Of a DNA stretch of 64,000 nt, positions 1-11,974 are shown piece after piece. Location of the stretch: positions 992,001-1,056,000 of the forward strand of contig JAOANU010000003.1 of assembly GCA_034387635.1 (NCBI GenBank), given 5' to 3'. Each line of letters begins with the position of its first letter. Position 1 is the stretch's first letter. Both the position numbers and the translations under genes were made by a program. A model generated the notes under the pieces. It was not told where the DNA came from. It saw nothing but the letters and a program-made list of their open reading frames with translations, and ran no database searches. Source of the DNA: Rhodosporidiobolus odoratus. Taxonomy: Eukaryota; Basidiomycota; Microbotryomycetes; Sporidiobolales; Sporidiobolaceae.

Positions 1-408
1 CCATAGGCTGAAAGCAGAGCGAAAAGTCTCTGGGCGATTTTGCGAGGTGAGAGAAAAAGACTGATCGGGAGAGGAGATGGAGGAGGGGTCGCCGCGCGCG
101 CCGAGGGCAGCGAAGTAGAGTGCTAGAGCGGGTCCTGCGACTTGTACGTCGACATCTGCGGGACAAGACCATCAAAACTCGACTAGACGAGCGCGACGCC
201 GGGAAGTCGGAGAGCGGCGAGGCTGACAGAGTGCGGCTGGCGAATAGGAAGCAAGCACGTATAGAGGGTATAGACCGGAAATTGTAGACGCACCAGCTGT
301 CTCGAGGTCTTCATCGCTCAGCAATCCTTCCCCTCTTGCCTGCGAGAGCGAGTCCTGAAGGATGCTGTGGAAACCTTTGACGATTTGTTCTTCGGAGAGT
401 GTAGCCAT
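1..408 (-). CDS. Unrecognised protein, 5' part only (runs off the left edge)
   Basis: An ATG at 408 opens a frame starting MATLSEEQIVKGFHSILQD. Exon 1 ends in ...DLETA and a short intron (GTGCGTCTAC...CCCGCAG, roughly 168-288) joins it in frame to VDVQVAGPALALYFAALGAR. The frame then stays open to the window edge. The exon 1 sequence is an acidic, amphipathic-looking helix; exon 2 becomes serine-rich. I do not recognise a family. It lies about 200 bp beyond the stop of the Slt11 gene on the same strand, so the space between them must hold the Slt11 3' end and this promoter. Only the N-terminal ~95 residues are visible, so truncation here is a window effect and not a broken gene. Confidence 0.5.
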
Positions 409-613
409 GGATTGTGTCGAGCTGAGCACGACTTGTCTAGCGAAAGGCGGTGGAAAGTAGATTACGATGAAGCGGAGGAGGGAAGACAAGGGTGCACAGC
501 AGACTCCTCCAGCCAAGCCCATGCCGAACTCAAACCGAACAAGGAGAACGCACAAGAAGACGAGGCCAAAACGGGTAGTACAACAGACGGTGGGAATATG
601 CTAACTACAAGGC

Positions 614-1923
614 CTACTTCCCCGTCGTTTCCAGCTCCCGCTCCGAAATCACCGCTTGCGGCCCACTGTCCTGCGGTTTCGGTCCTTTCTTCGGCCGACT
701 CCTGCCCCACTGCACCTTGCACGCATGCCCATCCACTTTTACCCCGACGCTGCACCGCTCGGCAGCGAGCTCAGCCGCATCTCGGTTGACAAAGTTGACA
801 AAGGCGACTTTGGACGACGAGACGAGGACGATGGATTTAATCTTGTTGGCGGGGAGGGAGGCGGCACTAGTGAAGAAATGGCGAATGCCGTCTTCGGTCG
901 CGGTGGCGGGGAGGGAAGTGAGGAAGAGAGAGGTCTGGAAGCAAGGGATTTCGAGAGGGGGAGGTGAGCGGAGGAGGCATCAGGAAGGCCGAGATAAACT
1001 CACAATATCCGGGTCGGCTGGAGGAGCGAGACCACTTTCTCCTGCGTGCTTTGACAGAATTTTGCGCGCAACGGGGTCGTTCGATCCATGGTCTGCAGGC
1101 AGTGCATGTCGCGCTTGTCAGTTTCATCCTTATGACGGCGGACTGTAGGCTGGAAACGCACAGCGGTCCTTGATGTTCTGATGACTCAGCTCATTCTCCA
1201 CCGGTAGTTCGTGACGGTAGGGGCAAGCGTCGCCACGGTTGCAAGACCCCTTGGCGTAGAATGAGCAGAGATGTGGCCGGTTGCGCTTGTAGCTCGGGTC
1301 ATTACGCGCGAGTCGCTTGAGCAGGTCGCGCCCCGCACTGTCTGCCTTGCCAAACTGGAATGCGCCGGAAGCGCCTTCTGCCTGTTCCTTCTCAACTGCA
1401 CATGGGAGAAATTGTCAGGATGAGCCTGGAGAACATGGACGGGAGATGCGTACTGTTCTGGGCGTAGTACTCCCTGTTGATGTCGCTAGTCGGGGCCTTG
1501 GAAGCGACACCGAGCACCGTGTCCCTCACTTGGGTCGGCAAGCCAAACTGCAAGTCGAGTAGGCAAGTCTGGCAGACATGCTTGGCGGTCGCGCAGACTT
1601 GACAGATCTCGGTTTTCTTGTAACGCATCCCTTGCCCAGGAAGCCAGCGGAAAACCTGCACGGTCGGATCGAGGTTAGCCTGTATGGCAGGGCGGGACAG
1701 GACGAGAGAACATACGGTAAAGGGTCGAGTGCAGACCTTGCATTCGGATCCCAGGGGTTGCTTGGACATGCGAATGTACCTATGAGCAAGTAGGTCAGCA
1801 ATGCAGCAGTGTGTCGTGCAGCACAAGAAGGACGTACGGGTTTGGCCCGAGGCAGGTGTTGCAGAGAGAGGGAAAGTCGGAGGACTCATAGCCTGCCTTG
1901 TTAAGGTCGGCTTTGGGCGGCAT
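614..1923 (-). CDS. SLT11: Pre-mRNA-splicing factor Slt11/Ecm2 (RBM22 family)
   Basis: Spliceosome protein that contacts the U6 internal loop/U6-U2 region during activation (family knowledge). The ATG at 1923 gives [21 protein letters not shown]. The N-terminal zinc-ribbon region has the family's cysteine pairs: [32 protein letters not shown], followed by [12 protein letters not shown] and [13 protein letters not shown] zinc finger follows ([24 protein letters not shown]), split by introns, then an RRM around [21 protein letters not shown] ending in VQWGRS and a short tail with a TAG at 614-616. The order zinc ribbon - CCCH - RRM and the total length match the family. At least five introns are needed, for example after NPYV and after TVFRW. 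The tail is shorter than the proline-rich tail of metazoan RBM22. Confidence 0.93.
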
Positions 1924-3236
1924 GGTGGGAGTGTTGGAGATGCAGGTGCCGGTGTGCCTTACTTGGCGTAAGTTGAAGGAGGAAGATGGGAGCGGGGGCG
2001 ATGAGGTGAGTGGGAGGAAACAGCGATGGCGGGTGACGGCTGGGCTGACTCGCAGAGCGTAGCGAGGCAAGGATAGACTATGCTATAATCGGTCTCAGGG
2101 TACTCTAGCAGATTGCCATAAGATGTTGAGGTCAATCCGTCGTCCTCTCTCTCTCACGCTTTCAGCTGAGCGTGAACTCCTTTGGAACGTGACTGTCGAC
2201 TGGGACGCTGAGAAACGTACGCATAACACGACAGGTACGCCTGCTGCCTCTTTCATTACTCGCAACGAGACTCACTTTTCGCATTGTCACCACAAAGCTG
2301 CTGAACGCCGTCCTCTTCTATCGATCACGGCGATGAGCTGCCGCATATTCGGCTAGCGTCCCGACGCCTGAAGTCGGCATCCCTGTAGCGTTTCGAAGTT
2401 GGTCACATCCTACAACTCGTTCAACAATTTCGCATCTCGTTCGACAACTTCGCAAGGCCGCTATCTATCAGCAGGTAAAGTAGCTTTCGGGCGGCCGCCC
2501 TCGCGTACTCGATCGTCCTGTCGAGGAGCTGAGCCCTGCCCGCTGGCGCCTCCTTTGCCTCGACGTCTGCGGGCTTTTCGCATTTGCCTCTGGGTTTTGC
2601 CGCAGATTCTTTCCCGCTTGCTCGCATATTCCAATTGCCGTACAAACGCTTGTGTTACAATCTCGACATTGCTACTGCGTGGTCAAGCACGCACACCGGA
2701 GGAGGACGAGCTCGGGGAGAATCCCATTGATCCTCGGGTCGACGCTGGTCTCGCAGTTCTCGAGGTGCTAAATAACTGCAGCGTATCGTATCTCCAGGTA
2801 TGTCTTGTCCTTCGTCGCCTGCCTTCGCAGACTTTGACGACCTACCAATTCGAACCGGACGGGCAGCAAACCTCCGAGTAAAGTGCCAGTCATCGCTTCC
2901 CCGTGCCGTTCTCCAGCTGCCTCGCACGAGGTCTCACTGGCAGCACACTTTCGCTATTGTTCAGACCGTCTAGCTCGTGTCGCATATCAACTATCACTTC
3001 TTGCCGCTCATAAGGTTGTTTCTGGTCGTAGCTATTCGTCTGCTTTCTGACTTGGTCTGAGTATCCGCAGACCAGCACATGAGTGTAGCCTGCATCGCTC
3101 AGTATGCTGGCCCGCTGTGCTGATAACCTGCCTCAAACAGCAGCGTGAAAAGACGGTACACTCAGAGGAAAAGGCGCAAGAAGCACCGTAACCTTCTCAA
3201 ACTAGTCTAACAATGATCCCGCTGCAGCAAACTGGC
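1924..3236. other. Intergenic stretch without a convincing gene
   Basis: It holds the Slt11 promoter on the right of 1923. A 160-codon plus-strand frame at 2399-2881 contains one protein-like segment (ARTPEEDELGENPIDPRVDA). That segment is followed by a possible 33-bp GTATGT...TTCGCAG intron, which can be read through because its length is a multiple of three. No domain, start context or upstream exon supports it. An opposing minus-strand frame at 2421-2645 is equally open. I see no repeats or RNA genes. Confidence 0.4.
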
Positions 3237-4780
3237 TCAATCACGCACGATGGGAGTGGCTAAGTGGCTCGAAAACTGCAGGGTAGATGGCGAGTAAGTC
3301 TCTGCACAAGGGGAGAAAGCGGGACAGCTACACACAAGAGTTCCTACTCGCTCGAAGGCTCTCAACATCCGCCGGTGCAGCTCTGCCCGCTTCGGGTGAT
3401 GAGGATTCTCTCGCTCTGCCAAAGTCTGTAGGTCGGGAAACAGGCAGACCTCCGCGAGCCACTCGATGACCCGGTCGACAAGGATCCATGGTGCTGAACC
3501 TGGCTGAGCCGTTGAAATCCCGCCTTCCTCGAGTGGAGGTGGGAGCAGGTTGTCCAGAATCCATTGGCGGAAACGGAGAAACGCGAGGGTATCGAGGTGT
3601 CCATCATCGCCGGCGTGGTGAACGAGTACGTCGTGAGCAAAGCTTTGCACATCCTCGATGAGGCACTTGGACCAGGCCTGCATGGCGACGGGAGGGTGTT
3701 GCGAAAACCCCGTCGTGTTGATGGCCCAGAGGTTGAAGTGGATAAGGGCATGGGCCTGCATGCTCGTCTCGACAAGGAGGAGAATAAAGAATGCTTGAAC
3801 CGCACTCTGCGCCTCAAGATCGCCGACTAATCCATGCTGATGGTGTCGCGAGTCGTTGGCAACCCAGAGGCGCTCTAAGGCGAAGTAGAGCAGCTGTGAG
3901 CCGGCGAGACCCGGGGTAAGGATGTGCCGGGCATGCAGGAATATTCCGTATGGCTGAAGCGTCACCGGGATCGCTACTGTTCCGCCTAAGTTGGCGGCTG
4001 GTCGAATATTGAATAAGAGCTCGTGTCGAACGTATGGCTGGCTAGAGAGAGCGATATATGGTTGGCTAAAGAAGGTTATCCTTGAGATGGAAGGAGGCAC
4101 TCACTGCCAATCGGGTAAAGTGAGGTGACTATTCAAATCCGTGACGACAGCTCTTCGAAGTAGCAGCATGCGAGACTCTCTTTGGGGTGCGGTGCGTGTC
4201 TCGCGTCCAGCGGCTGCTACTTCCTGGGCGTAACCATGGAAATCGCGGAAGTTTTCGGTGCATGCATAGGCGAGACTGCTCTGCTGTGCAGCCACGTCCT
4301 GGAGTGAGATGTTCGGGCGCCAGACTAGCATTTCTAGGGGCTACAAGAAAGGTAGCGGAATCAGCTGCCGCCTCACGAACAACGGAAACCAAGGAAAAGT
4401 AATTTACCATGTGTTTCGTCGGTATTCCCACTCTATGCAGGTCGTGGTCCAAGTCGATATGCTCGTTGCCGGTACTCGGCGGCAGTAGTCCCGGTCCATC
4501 AGAAGGGAGATCTGCATAGGCGCGGAGTATGGAGATGCCGACATCGCCTGCGGTAGGAGAAATCTGAGTACCCGCATAGGTACTTCAGGGGGCACCGGCT
4601 ACGCGCACCTATGCAGGACACTTGAGCTTGACGAGGACCACCGATCTTATCTGGGCTTGCCCGCTGATGGATTTGGTTGACGACGACTGCCGCGGCGGCT
4701 AGCTGATTTGACCGACCTTCTACCGCGCAGTGGTGGGCGTCGTCAAAGATTGTCTCTTCTTGGCTGAAGACGCCGGGCAT
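3237..4780 (-). CDS. Uncharacterised protein, 5' end uncertain
   Basis: Four minus-strand segments splice into one reading frame. The first is MPGVFSQEETIFDDAHHC... up to about 4610. An intron GTGCGCGTAG...TACCGCAG leads to DVGISILRAYADLPSDG. An intron GTAAATT...CTTGTAG leads to PLEMLVWRPNISLQDV. A 39-bp intron GTGAGTGCC...CTTTAG leads to the long last exon (QPYIALSSQPYVRHELLF to a stop at 3237). Each junction keeps phase, which argues for a real gene of about 450 residues. The last exon is leucine- and histidine-rich with helical, partly hydrophobic stretches (LEAQSAVQAFFILLLVE). The overall look recalls the middle homology region of fungal Zn-cluster regulators, but I find no Zn2Cys6 motif upstream, so this is a guess. 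More 5' exons beyond 4780 are possible. Confidence 0.5.
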
Positions 4781-5796
4781 AGCGGTGGGAAGGCTGAATG
4801 GTTTCGAAGAGCATTGTCATCAGAGGCGAACCTGATTCACCAAGTAGAACCACAGGCCTTCCGGGCGGGTCCGCGGGGCCCATCTTAGCGTTGCCGGGGT
4901 GGGAGTTGGCGACGACTGGGATGAGAGAGAGTTGTCTGAGCGGTGGACACAGCTCCAGATGCAGCTGAAGCGCTCGAGTGGTCGAGACGGCTAAATGAGC
5001 GATTCAGGGATGTATCTCGAACTGAACCCCTTCCAGCCCTACCTCCGCCGAATGCTCGCGGTCATTCGAAGTAGCCCTTGAAGTCCAAACTTCGATGGAG
5101 CGGCAGAGAACGCGGGACGTGCAGTACCGCAAGCTCATGCTGCATGCAGACAATGAAAGTCGGACGACCTTCTCAAGTCGGAAAAACGCTTTGACAGTCG
5201 CGGTATACTCTTACTGTGGGGTCTCATCAGTGTAGCCTGCGTTTACAATGCTAGGATATGACCTCCCTCGTGTTTCAGAACGATGAGGGAATCCGGGGAG
5301 GAAGATCAGCGAAGTTCGCTGAAAGAGGGAGAATCACGAAGACGGTGCACCGGAGTGCTGCTGAGAACACCTCATTCCATGGCTGCCGCGGCGAGATTGA
5401 TGGTGCAACCCGTACTGTCACATGGTGGCAGTTTGGAAGGAGGAAGACTGACTGGACCGCGCGCCTTTCAGCCAGATTTGTTCTGTTCTTCCTCTTTTAC
5501 CTGGCTTGACCACCTGGCTCAAAGCAAACGTGAGGACCCCGAAAGCTGCTGACGACCGCAGACAGTGCAGGCACCACACACAGGAGTGTGTTTGCGCAAA
5601 GACTGCAGAGAAATTCCATAAGAAGCCGCGTGGTGAGCTAAATATATATGGTGAATAGGGAAGAGCCGACAATTAAGGAGATAGTCTAGGCACAGACATC
5701 CAAGAAAGGCAGCAAAGTGTACAAGTGGGCTGAGGGGGAACGGGGATTACGGTGATATCCGACGGCATGGACTAAAGCGCGGGTCGGCGGGTCGGA
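4781..5796. other. Intergenic stretch, possible extra 5' exon(s) of the gene to its left
   Basis: The minus-strand frame around 4790-4960 is protein-like (GPADPPGRPVVLLGESGSPL), and a candidate intron GTGAATCAGG...CATTCAG could connect this region to the exon starting near 4800. The phases I can build do not reach a clear start codon. From about 5000 to 5790 I see nothing supported on either strand; the plus-strand frames at 5258-5552 lack protein character. The left end of this stretch holds the 3' side of the PhoD-like gene. Confidence 0.3.
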
Positions 5797-8700
5797 CTAC
5801 CAGCGAGGGGCGGGCGCAGACACGGCGTACCTGTAACAGTGCAGGATGTCAGCGCACATTTCAAGGTGAGAGGTGAATTGTGCAATGGGCGAGAAGGGGA
5901 GGATGCAAAGCGTACTCTTTCGTTGTGCCGCTACCCTGGCTCTTCTCGACGCAGACCTTGAACTCAATCTCGTCCGTTGCCTCGTTGTAATCCGTCAGAG
6001 CGTAATTGCGGCGACCCATGACCGTGGTTGACTTGGGCTTGGAACCGTCGGTCTAGCGAGAAAATGTAAGTCAGTAATCTGTTCGCCCCCGCAAAACAGT
6101 CGAGAGTGGCACGAAACGGGAACGGCGGCCATGTGGATGACACTCGGAGAGGATGAGGACAATACGCGGGAATCAGACAAGAAGCTCACATCTTCGGTGA
6201 AGAGCGGAATAAGCTCTTCTTCCGTGCCGGCGTGATGAAGGGTCTGTGCAGGATACTGGTCAGTCGGGACCCAGTCATCGTAACAATTCAGGCTTACCTT
6301 GTGCTTCTTCGCACCGAGCTTGGAGACAAGCCAGATGACAGCCGGAGGAGGAGGCGTGTTGACGATGGCGGAAGAGATGATCTGCAGCATGTACTTGGGA
6401 TCTTGCGCCGGCTCGGTCTTCTTCGTCGAGAAGAACTGAAGGGAGTCAGGGGAATACAAAGGTCAATCAGGTTCAATAGGACAGATCCCTGGAGAACGAA
6501 CCTTGCTGTTTGCAGTCGCATGAACGTCACCGCTCATGAACGATATCCTCACGTGCTTCTGGACGGCCCAGTCCTGGAACTTGAGCATAAGCCAGTTCCT
6601 CTCTTCCTTGTGGTCGGCCGCGCAAGGGTGGTCGGCAAGGTCGTCCTTGAGCTCAGCCTCGCTGTAGAAAAGCAAGCCCAACAAATATGGGGCGTCAGTC
6701 ACAGGACAGCTGATGCAACAAGAGAGCATGCCATACGCGTTGAATTTATTGACGGCGCTGGGCATCACTCCAGCCTTCGCGAGCAGACTCATCTGCATTC
6801 AGTAAAGTCAGTACACATTCATGTCGCAGGGAAGCAAGAGTATCGTACGGGGTTGAACTTGCTCTCCAAAATTGCCTCGAGGGCTACCATGCGAGGGTAG
6901 GCAATGGGCACACCTAAAGAGGACACGAGAGTCAGCACCAGGACGGGCCTGTCAGCCGCTAACGGGTAGAAACGGCGAATGCATACCGAGAAGGACGACG
7001 AGGTGCTGCACACCGGCCGGAAGAGCCATGACTGCCGCTTCGCATCGTTCGTAGGTGAGCTTGCTGGCGAGCTGGTCCATTCGCCCTGAGGATTTGTGAA
7101 AGGATCCTTTAGCTCGTGCGTGGCGAGTGCAGCTCAGCGCAGCGGGACTTACGTTCAGCACGCCAGTCGATCAGTAGGATGTACTGCTTCGGGCCAAGGT
7201 ACGAGATGAAGGAATGATTCGGGAAGGGGATGAAAGCGCCTTCGCCGCCAATGATAAGGGATTTGTTTGAGTGGGTGTTGTGAGGGGAGCCGGTAGCAGA
7301 CTCGGCGCTCGTGCCGTCCACCTCGTCGACGATAAAGTCTGTGAAGAGCAGCAGTAGCTCGAGTCAGTCCACCACTCCGGCATACAGGGCAAAGGGTAGC
7401 GGAAAAGACAGGTATTGCGAATGCAAACTCACTTTGGAACAGAAGATACCACTTGTAAGCAGCACTTCCGATGCTACTGAAGACAGGAGACTCCTGCAGG
7501 TCATTCGGGTAAGACCCGAAGCCGTCACTGCGCATTGGCACTCGAATCAGCGGTGATGTTCTGCGGTTTCTGCTCGAACCACAATCCGAAGGAGAACAGT
7601 CAGGAATTCACATGGCGTCGTGGTCATCGAGCATGTTGAGCATGGGAATCTTGCTGTTGGCGACTCCGAAAGCGCCCTACAGCTCCACAACAACGTCAGA
7701 GAGGGCAGATAAGGGAGAAACCGAGGGAAACGCACGCCACGGAACCATCTGTGCCGCCAGACAAAGAAGACAGTGTGAGCCATACTTCGACAATATAGGA
7801 AGGAAGCGACTGACGAGCAATACCTGCGACGAAAAGAAGAGTGGGTTAGCTTCCGCCGTAACGGTGCTCTCGAGAGACGCAGTACAAGGTGGTGAGAGAA
7901 CCAGCGTACCAGTTAAAGTAGAACCTATCCAGCGCAAGCCGCATATCCGGAGTGAACGGAGCCGCGATCTTCTTCTTGACGTCGGTTTCGTTAATCCAGG
8001 GGGCGATTTCGGGTTCCTTCTGAAGGGGGTCACAGTAGATCTGGTCACCTCCTCCAACCATGACGTGCTGTGGATTACGCAATCTTCAGTACCATCACGA
8101 GGCTGCAATTGTCTGGTATGTGACTCTGGGAAGAACGGGATTGTAACCTACAATCGGCTTTTCCTCGTGCTTTCGGAGGACTACATCAAACCGATCACGT
8201 CGGATGAGTGTGCGCGATCGAGTATCCAGTACAGGCAGGGAGATGATCGTTGATTAGAATAGAAGACGCACCGTCGCGCCAAAGCGGGTCGGGACCATTG
8301 AAGGCAGCCGTGTCAACGCCGGATGAGAAGCCGTTACTACGTAGCAGAGATTGGTCAGCCAGGGCGTACGAGACGGAATAGACGCAGAGCCTCCGTAGGT
8401 TGGAAAGATCCCGGAATGAGGAGAGAGGGACGTACCAGGAGTGGTACATAACGCGGAAGTCCTGGTCTGCAGCCGGGACCCAGAAGCTGGATTCGGGACC
8501 GTTCTGTGAGAGCGTGAAGCGCCATGCCGCAGAGAGAAGCAAGACGAGGGGCGAGAGAGGCGAGCAATATGACCTTCGCAAATCAGTACACTCGACAGAA
8601 TAGGGTGGGAACCGACGGTAACAGGCGATAGACGTACGTTAACCGAGTAGAAAATCTCCTCCTCGCGCTCCCCGAGCGGAATTTCGAGCTTGAAACGCCA

Positions 8701-9400
8701 GAAACTCTGTCCGCCCGCGAGCGAGTAGTAGGTGTAGATCTGCTTCCCCTGTACTCGCCTGCGATGCACCGCCGACTCGTCGTCCGGGATGTCGGAGATG
8801 CTCATACTCTGCAGCCTGTGGGCGAGGCCTCCAGCTGTCGCATCCCACTCGATCTGCATCGATGGAGGGGCAGAATAGTCGCTACCGGTGTCAGTCGTGA
8901 CAATCATGGCGAACCCGTGCCAGATGCGGTCGACCACAGTATCGTAGCGCAGCATGACGCCCGTCATCATCTGCAAATGCGGCTGCATGCGGCGCTTCTG
9001 CGCGGGAGACGGGTTGATGGGCTCGGTAGTTGGAACGGTGCCGGCGGCGGGCTTGGGACCGGGGATTTCGCTGATGTCGACATGGGGAGGAGGACGGTAG
9101 CCTGGTTCTTGGAAAGCGCCACTGATAGATTCCTCAACGGCTCCCGGCAACCTGACCCTTTCCTTCAACTCTTCCTCGTCGGGAAGAGGCTGAGTGTCCT
9201 TGAGTCCGTGAAGGCCAAGCTTGCCATCGATTTGGGCAGCGCGCTGCTCGCGTTCTGCTCGACGCCTGGCGTGGTATCCTGTTCGTCGGTGAGGAAGTAA
9301 GATCGGCGAAGGTTGGCGATGGCAAGGACGAGCCGATGGTCAGCAAGGAGCGAAAAGATGCCCCGGAAGGTTCGGAAAGAAGCAGACCTGGTTCATCCAT
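5797..9400 (-). CDS. PhoD-like phosphatase
   Basis: Predicted metallophosphoesterase of the fungal PhoD-like family (alkaline phosphatase/phosphodiesterase fold). The start at 9400 (ATG GAT GAA CCA G) splices over a GTCTGC...GAACAG intron to YHARRRAEREQRAAQ, which fixes the N-terminus. The N-terminal half carries the family's own region (LQMMTGVMLRYDTVV, IYTYYSLAGGQSFWRFKLEI). The catalytic region shows VMVGGGDQIYCDPLQ, LDRFYFNWY, MLNMLDDHDA, DGFGSYPNDLQES, SLIIGGEGAFIPFPNHSF and HVRISFMSGDVHA. The last is the GDVH metal-binding motif. The C-terminal part (DPKYMLQIISSAIVNTPPP, HHAGTEEELIPLF, STTVMGRRNYALTDYN) ends at a TAG at 5797 after a final short exon. More than a dozen short introns split it. 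No signal peptide is visible, suggesting a cytosolic or membrane-associated protein. Substrate cannot be read from sequence. Confidence 0.9.
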
Positions 9401-9725
9401 GTTGTTGTGGTATCGGTGATGCTCAAGTGGAGGCCCGGAAGGGTGAAAGAGCGAGAGGGAAAGTTGAGGCAGTCGGTGTCGGAGCTAGACGAGACGAAAA
9501 CGGCGAGGACGGGGTTGTGCGAGGTGAGGATGGTAGGACGTTGTGCACAGAAGTCTTGTTGGCTATGCTGGACCAGTTGTATGAGTCTGTAGATAGATCG
9601 AGCAGAGTGTTGCAGAGTTATAATCACAGGTTCGATGATTGATTCGCGTTCATGATCAAGGCAACAAAAAGGCTTGGCAATGACACCCCTATTTCTATCG
9701 CCGACTATTCCTTCAGCCGCTTCCA
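9401..9725. promoter_or_regulatory. Divergent promoter region, PhoD-like phosphatase / FMO
   Basis: 325 bp lie between two outward-facing start codons. No other open frame of interest is present. The GGTTCGATGA near 9630 looks like a partial tRNA B-box but has no matching stem. I cannot assign specific factor sites. Confidence 0.5.
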
Positions 9726-11711
9726 ATGTCCACCAACAAGAGGGTCTTGATAGTCGGCGCAGGCTCAAGCGGTCTAGCTGCCATTCAGCAACTCCTTCAA
9801 GCCGGACTCGATCCCGTCTGCGCCGAAGCCAACTCGGGGATCGGTGGGGCATGGCGATACGACGAACAGCCCGGACAGTGTACCGTCGTGTTTGATGAGC
9901 ATGGCGCAGCCGTCGTGTCAGCTCCCGGCGAGAGCGATGACAAGGGTCGCCCTCCGCCTTCGCCCATGTACGCATCCCTTCACACGAATGTACCTACTGT
10001 ATGTTTTTCTGTTTTCTCTTTTTCTGCTTTCTGGGTTGTCCCTGCGTCGCATCCACGCGCTCATTGTACTCGTGGCTCCTTCCTACAGGCTCTCATGCAG
10101 TACCGTGGGCAGCCCTTTCCTGGCTCAGTCGTGCGTCTTCTTCTCTTTTCTCTCCCCGCCTTCGCCTTCTCCGCTCCACGCTGTTCTGCCTGCATTCCCC
10201 TTGCAATATTGTTTCTTCCGATGCTTAGCCCGTCGTGGTGAAGCCCTAGCTGAAGCCATACACCTTGGCAGCCTCTCTTCTGTTCCCACGACCTCGTTCA
10301 ATCCTACCTCGAATCTTTCTCTACCGCTTTCCTCCCCTACATCCGCTTCGACACGCGACTGGTTCGAGTCCGGCACACTCAGGGGTCCGACGGTGGCCCG
10401 CAGAAGCGCTGGTACGCCGAGCTGCGTTCTACGCTCGATGAGCAGGCCGAGGTTCAGAAGGAGCAGTTTGATGCCGTTATTATCGCTACCGGCCACTACA
10501 GCAAAGCTTACATACCCTGGGTCGAGGGGTTGAGCTTGTTTCAGGGCGAAGTGCTGCATTCGAGGTGGTACCGAAACGCGGACGCTCTGAAAAACAAGGT
10601 CCGCTATCAAGTCTCTTTCTGTGCAGTCTTGAATTCTGACGCAGACCATCTGCAGACTGTGCTCGTGATCGGTAACTCTGCTTCAGGCTACGACATTACC
10701 CGCGAACTGGCCTCTTCCGTTCACCAGCGACGGCAAGAAGGCGCTACGAGCTTGCCACGGATCTACCAGTCTGCGCGAAGTCCGCCAGCTCTGGGCATCC
10801 CCTTCGACTCGCCGGAAAGTCCGGAGTACGGCAGAGAGGTCGGGCTGTACCCGCCAATCAAGAAGGTCGAGGGCGGAAGGATCGAGTTCGAAGACGGAAG
10901 ATGTGTTGAGGACGTCGAGGTCATGTACGTCCATGCCTTATGGTCATCGATATCTTCAGAGCTCATCTCCATCGTCCACAGTATGTTCGCCACTGGCTAC
11001 CTCTTTTCCTTCCCTTTCTGCGACACAGCCGATGCACCTTTCGCCTCTCACCCTCTCACCTATGCGCCGCCTCTTCCGCATTCAGCACCGGGTTATTCAG
11101 AGACCGTAGCGACTGAGCGACCTTCACTTCGAGGCGAGCCAAGCCGAAGAGGCGGCTTACGAGTCCACAATCTCGATGACCGAATGACCTTTTATCTGCC
11201 TGATCCTACGCTTGCATTCCTAGGCCTTCCTTACCTCGTAAGTCCTGTCCTTCGCTCTTGTACCTCACAGAAAAAACGGTCTGCTGAAACCCGCTCCGCC
11301 CTTCTATGCATGCAGGTCATCCCCTTCCCCCTAGCCCAACTCCAAGCCCGTCTCGCCTCCCTCCACTTCGCCTCATCCCCTCGCCTCCCCGCTCCACTCA
11401 CCTTCATTCCCGATCCTGCCGCTCGCCTAGACCCATCTTCCCCTCCCACCTCCTCGACTTCACCAGAAGACTCCGCACCCGAATCGAGAGGACCCGTGAT
11501 TTGGGGTCACCCGAAGCAGTATGATATGCATGATCGGTGGTTGAAAGAGTGTGGCGACGTCGATGAGGATGGGAAGGCGGTTGAGAAGGTCGGGGATACG
11601 GAGAAGGGTGGGGTAACGGGTGAGAGAGGAATTTGGGGGTTGACTAGTGTGGCGGAGCGGGATTTGAGGAGGGGAGCGAAGGGGTTGCGCAAGGCGGTAT
11701 TAGGGTACTGA
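9726..11711 (+). CDS. Flavin-containing monooxygenase (FMO family)
   Basis: FAD- and NADPH-dependent oxygenase of the FMO type, expected to oxidise soft N or S nucleophiles (family knowledge). The start MSTNKRVLIVGAGSSGLAAI gives the FAD-binding GxGxxG at residues 8-20, followed by SGIGGAWRYDE. Later exons carry FDAVIIATGHYSKAYIPW, the FMO identifying motif FQGEVLHSRWYR, the NADPH-binding Rossmann motif VLVIGNSASGYDITRE, and the FATGY motif near 10990. Introns include GTATGTTTTT...CCTACAG after HTNVPT and GTCCGCTATC...ATCTGCAG before TVLVIG. The last exon is proline- and serine-rich and ends with GLRKAVLGY and a TGA at 11709-11711. The shape resembles yeast Fmo1, which oxidises thiols such as glutathione. 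No membrane anchor is visible. It converges on the Ubp14 gene with about 260 bp between stops. Confidence 0.9.
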
Positions 11712-11974
11712 GCAGAGCGTCAACGAGCAGCACTACCCCGTCAGGGAGGAAAGGGGAAGAGGCACGGGCTGGGCAAGGAGATCCTTCCTTTGCGGGCGGA
11801 AGCAAAGAAGTATATAGACTGTTGTAGCTAGACAAGAACGAGCACGTAGAGCCAAAGACGCACAATCGTTTGCCCGGTGAACCGCGCGTCAAGGGTCTCG
11901 AGCCACAAAAGAAATGGGAAGAGACTGTTTTGTTCTTATTCCTGTTCTTCTTTTCTTGTTACGACCCTTGCTTC

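Noticed and set aside
4781..5000. Zn2Cys6 DNA-binding motif upstream of the unknown gene
   Set aside because: Only a short KACGSTC segment appears; the six-cysteine spacing is missing.
10360..10375. GGTTCGAGTCC, a perfect tRNA B-box
   Set aside because: Lies inside FMO coding sequence; no A-box or acceptor stem around it.
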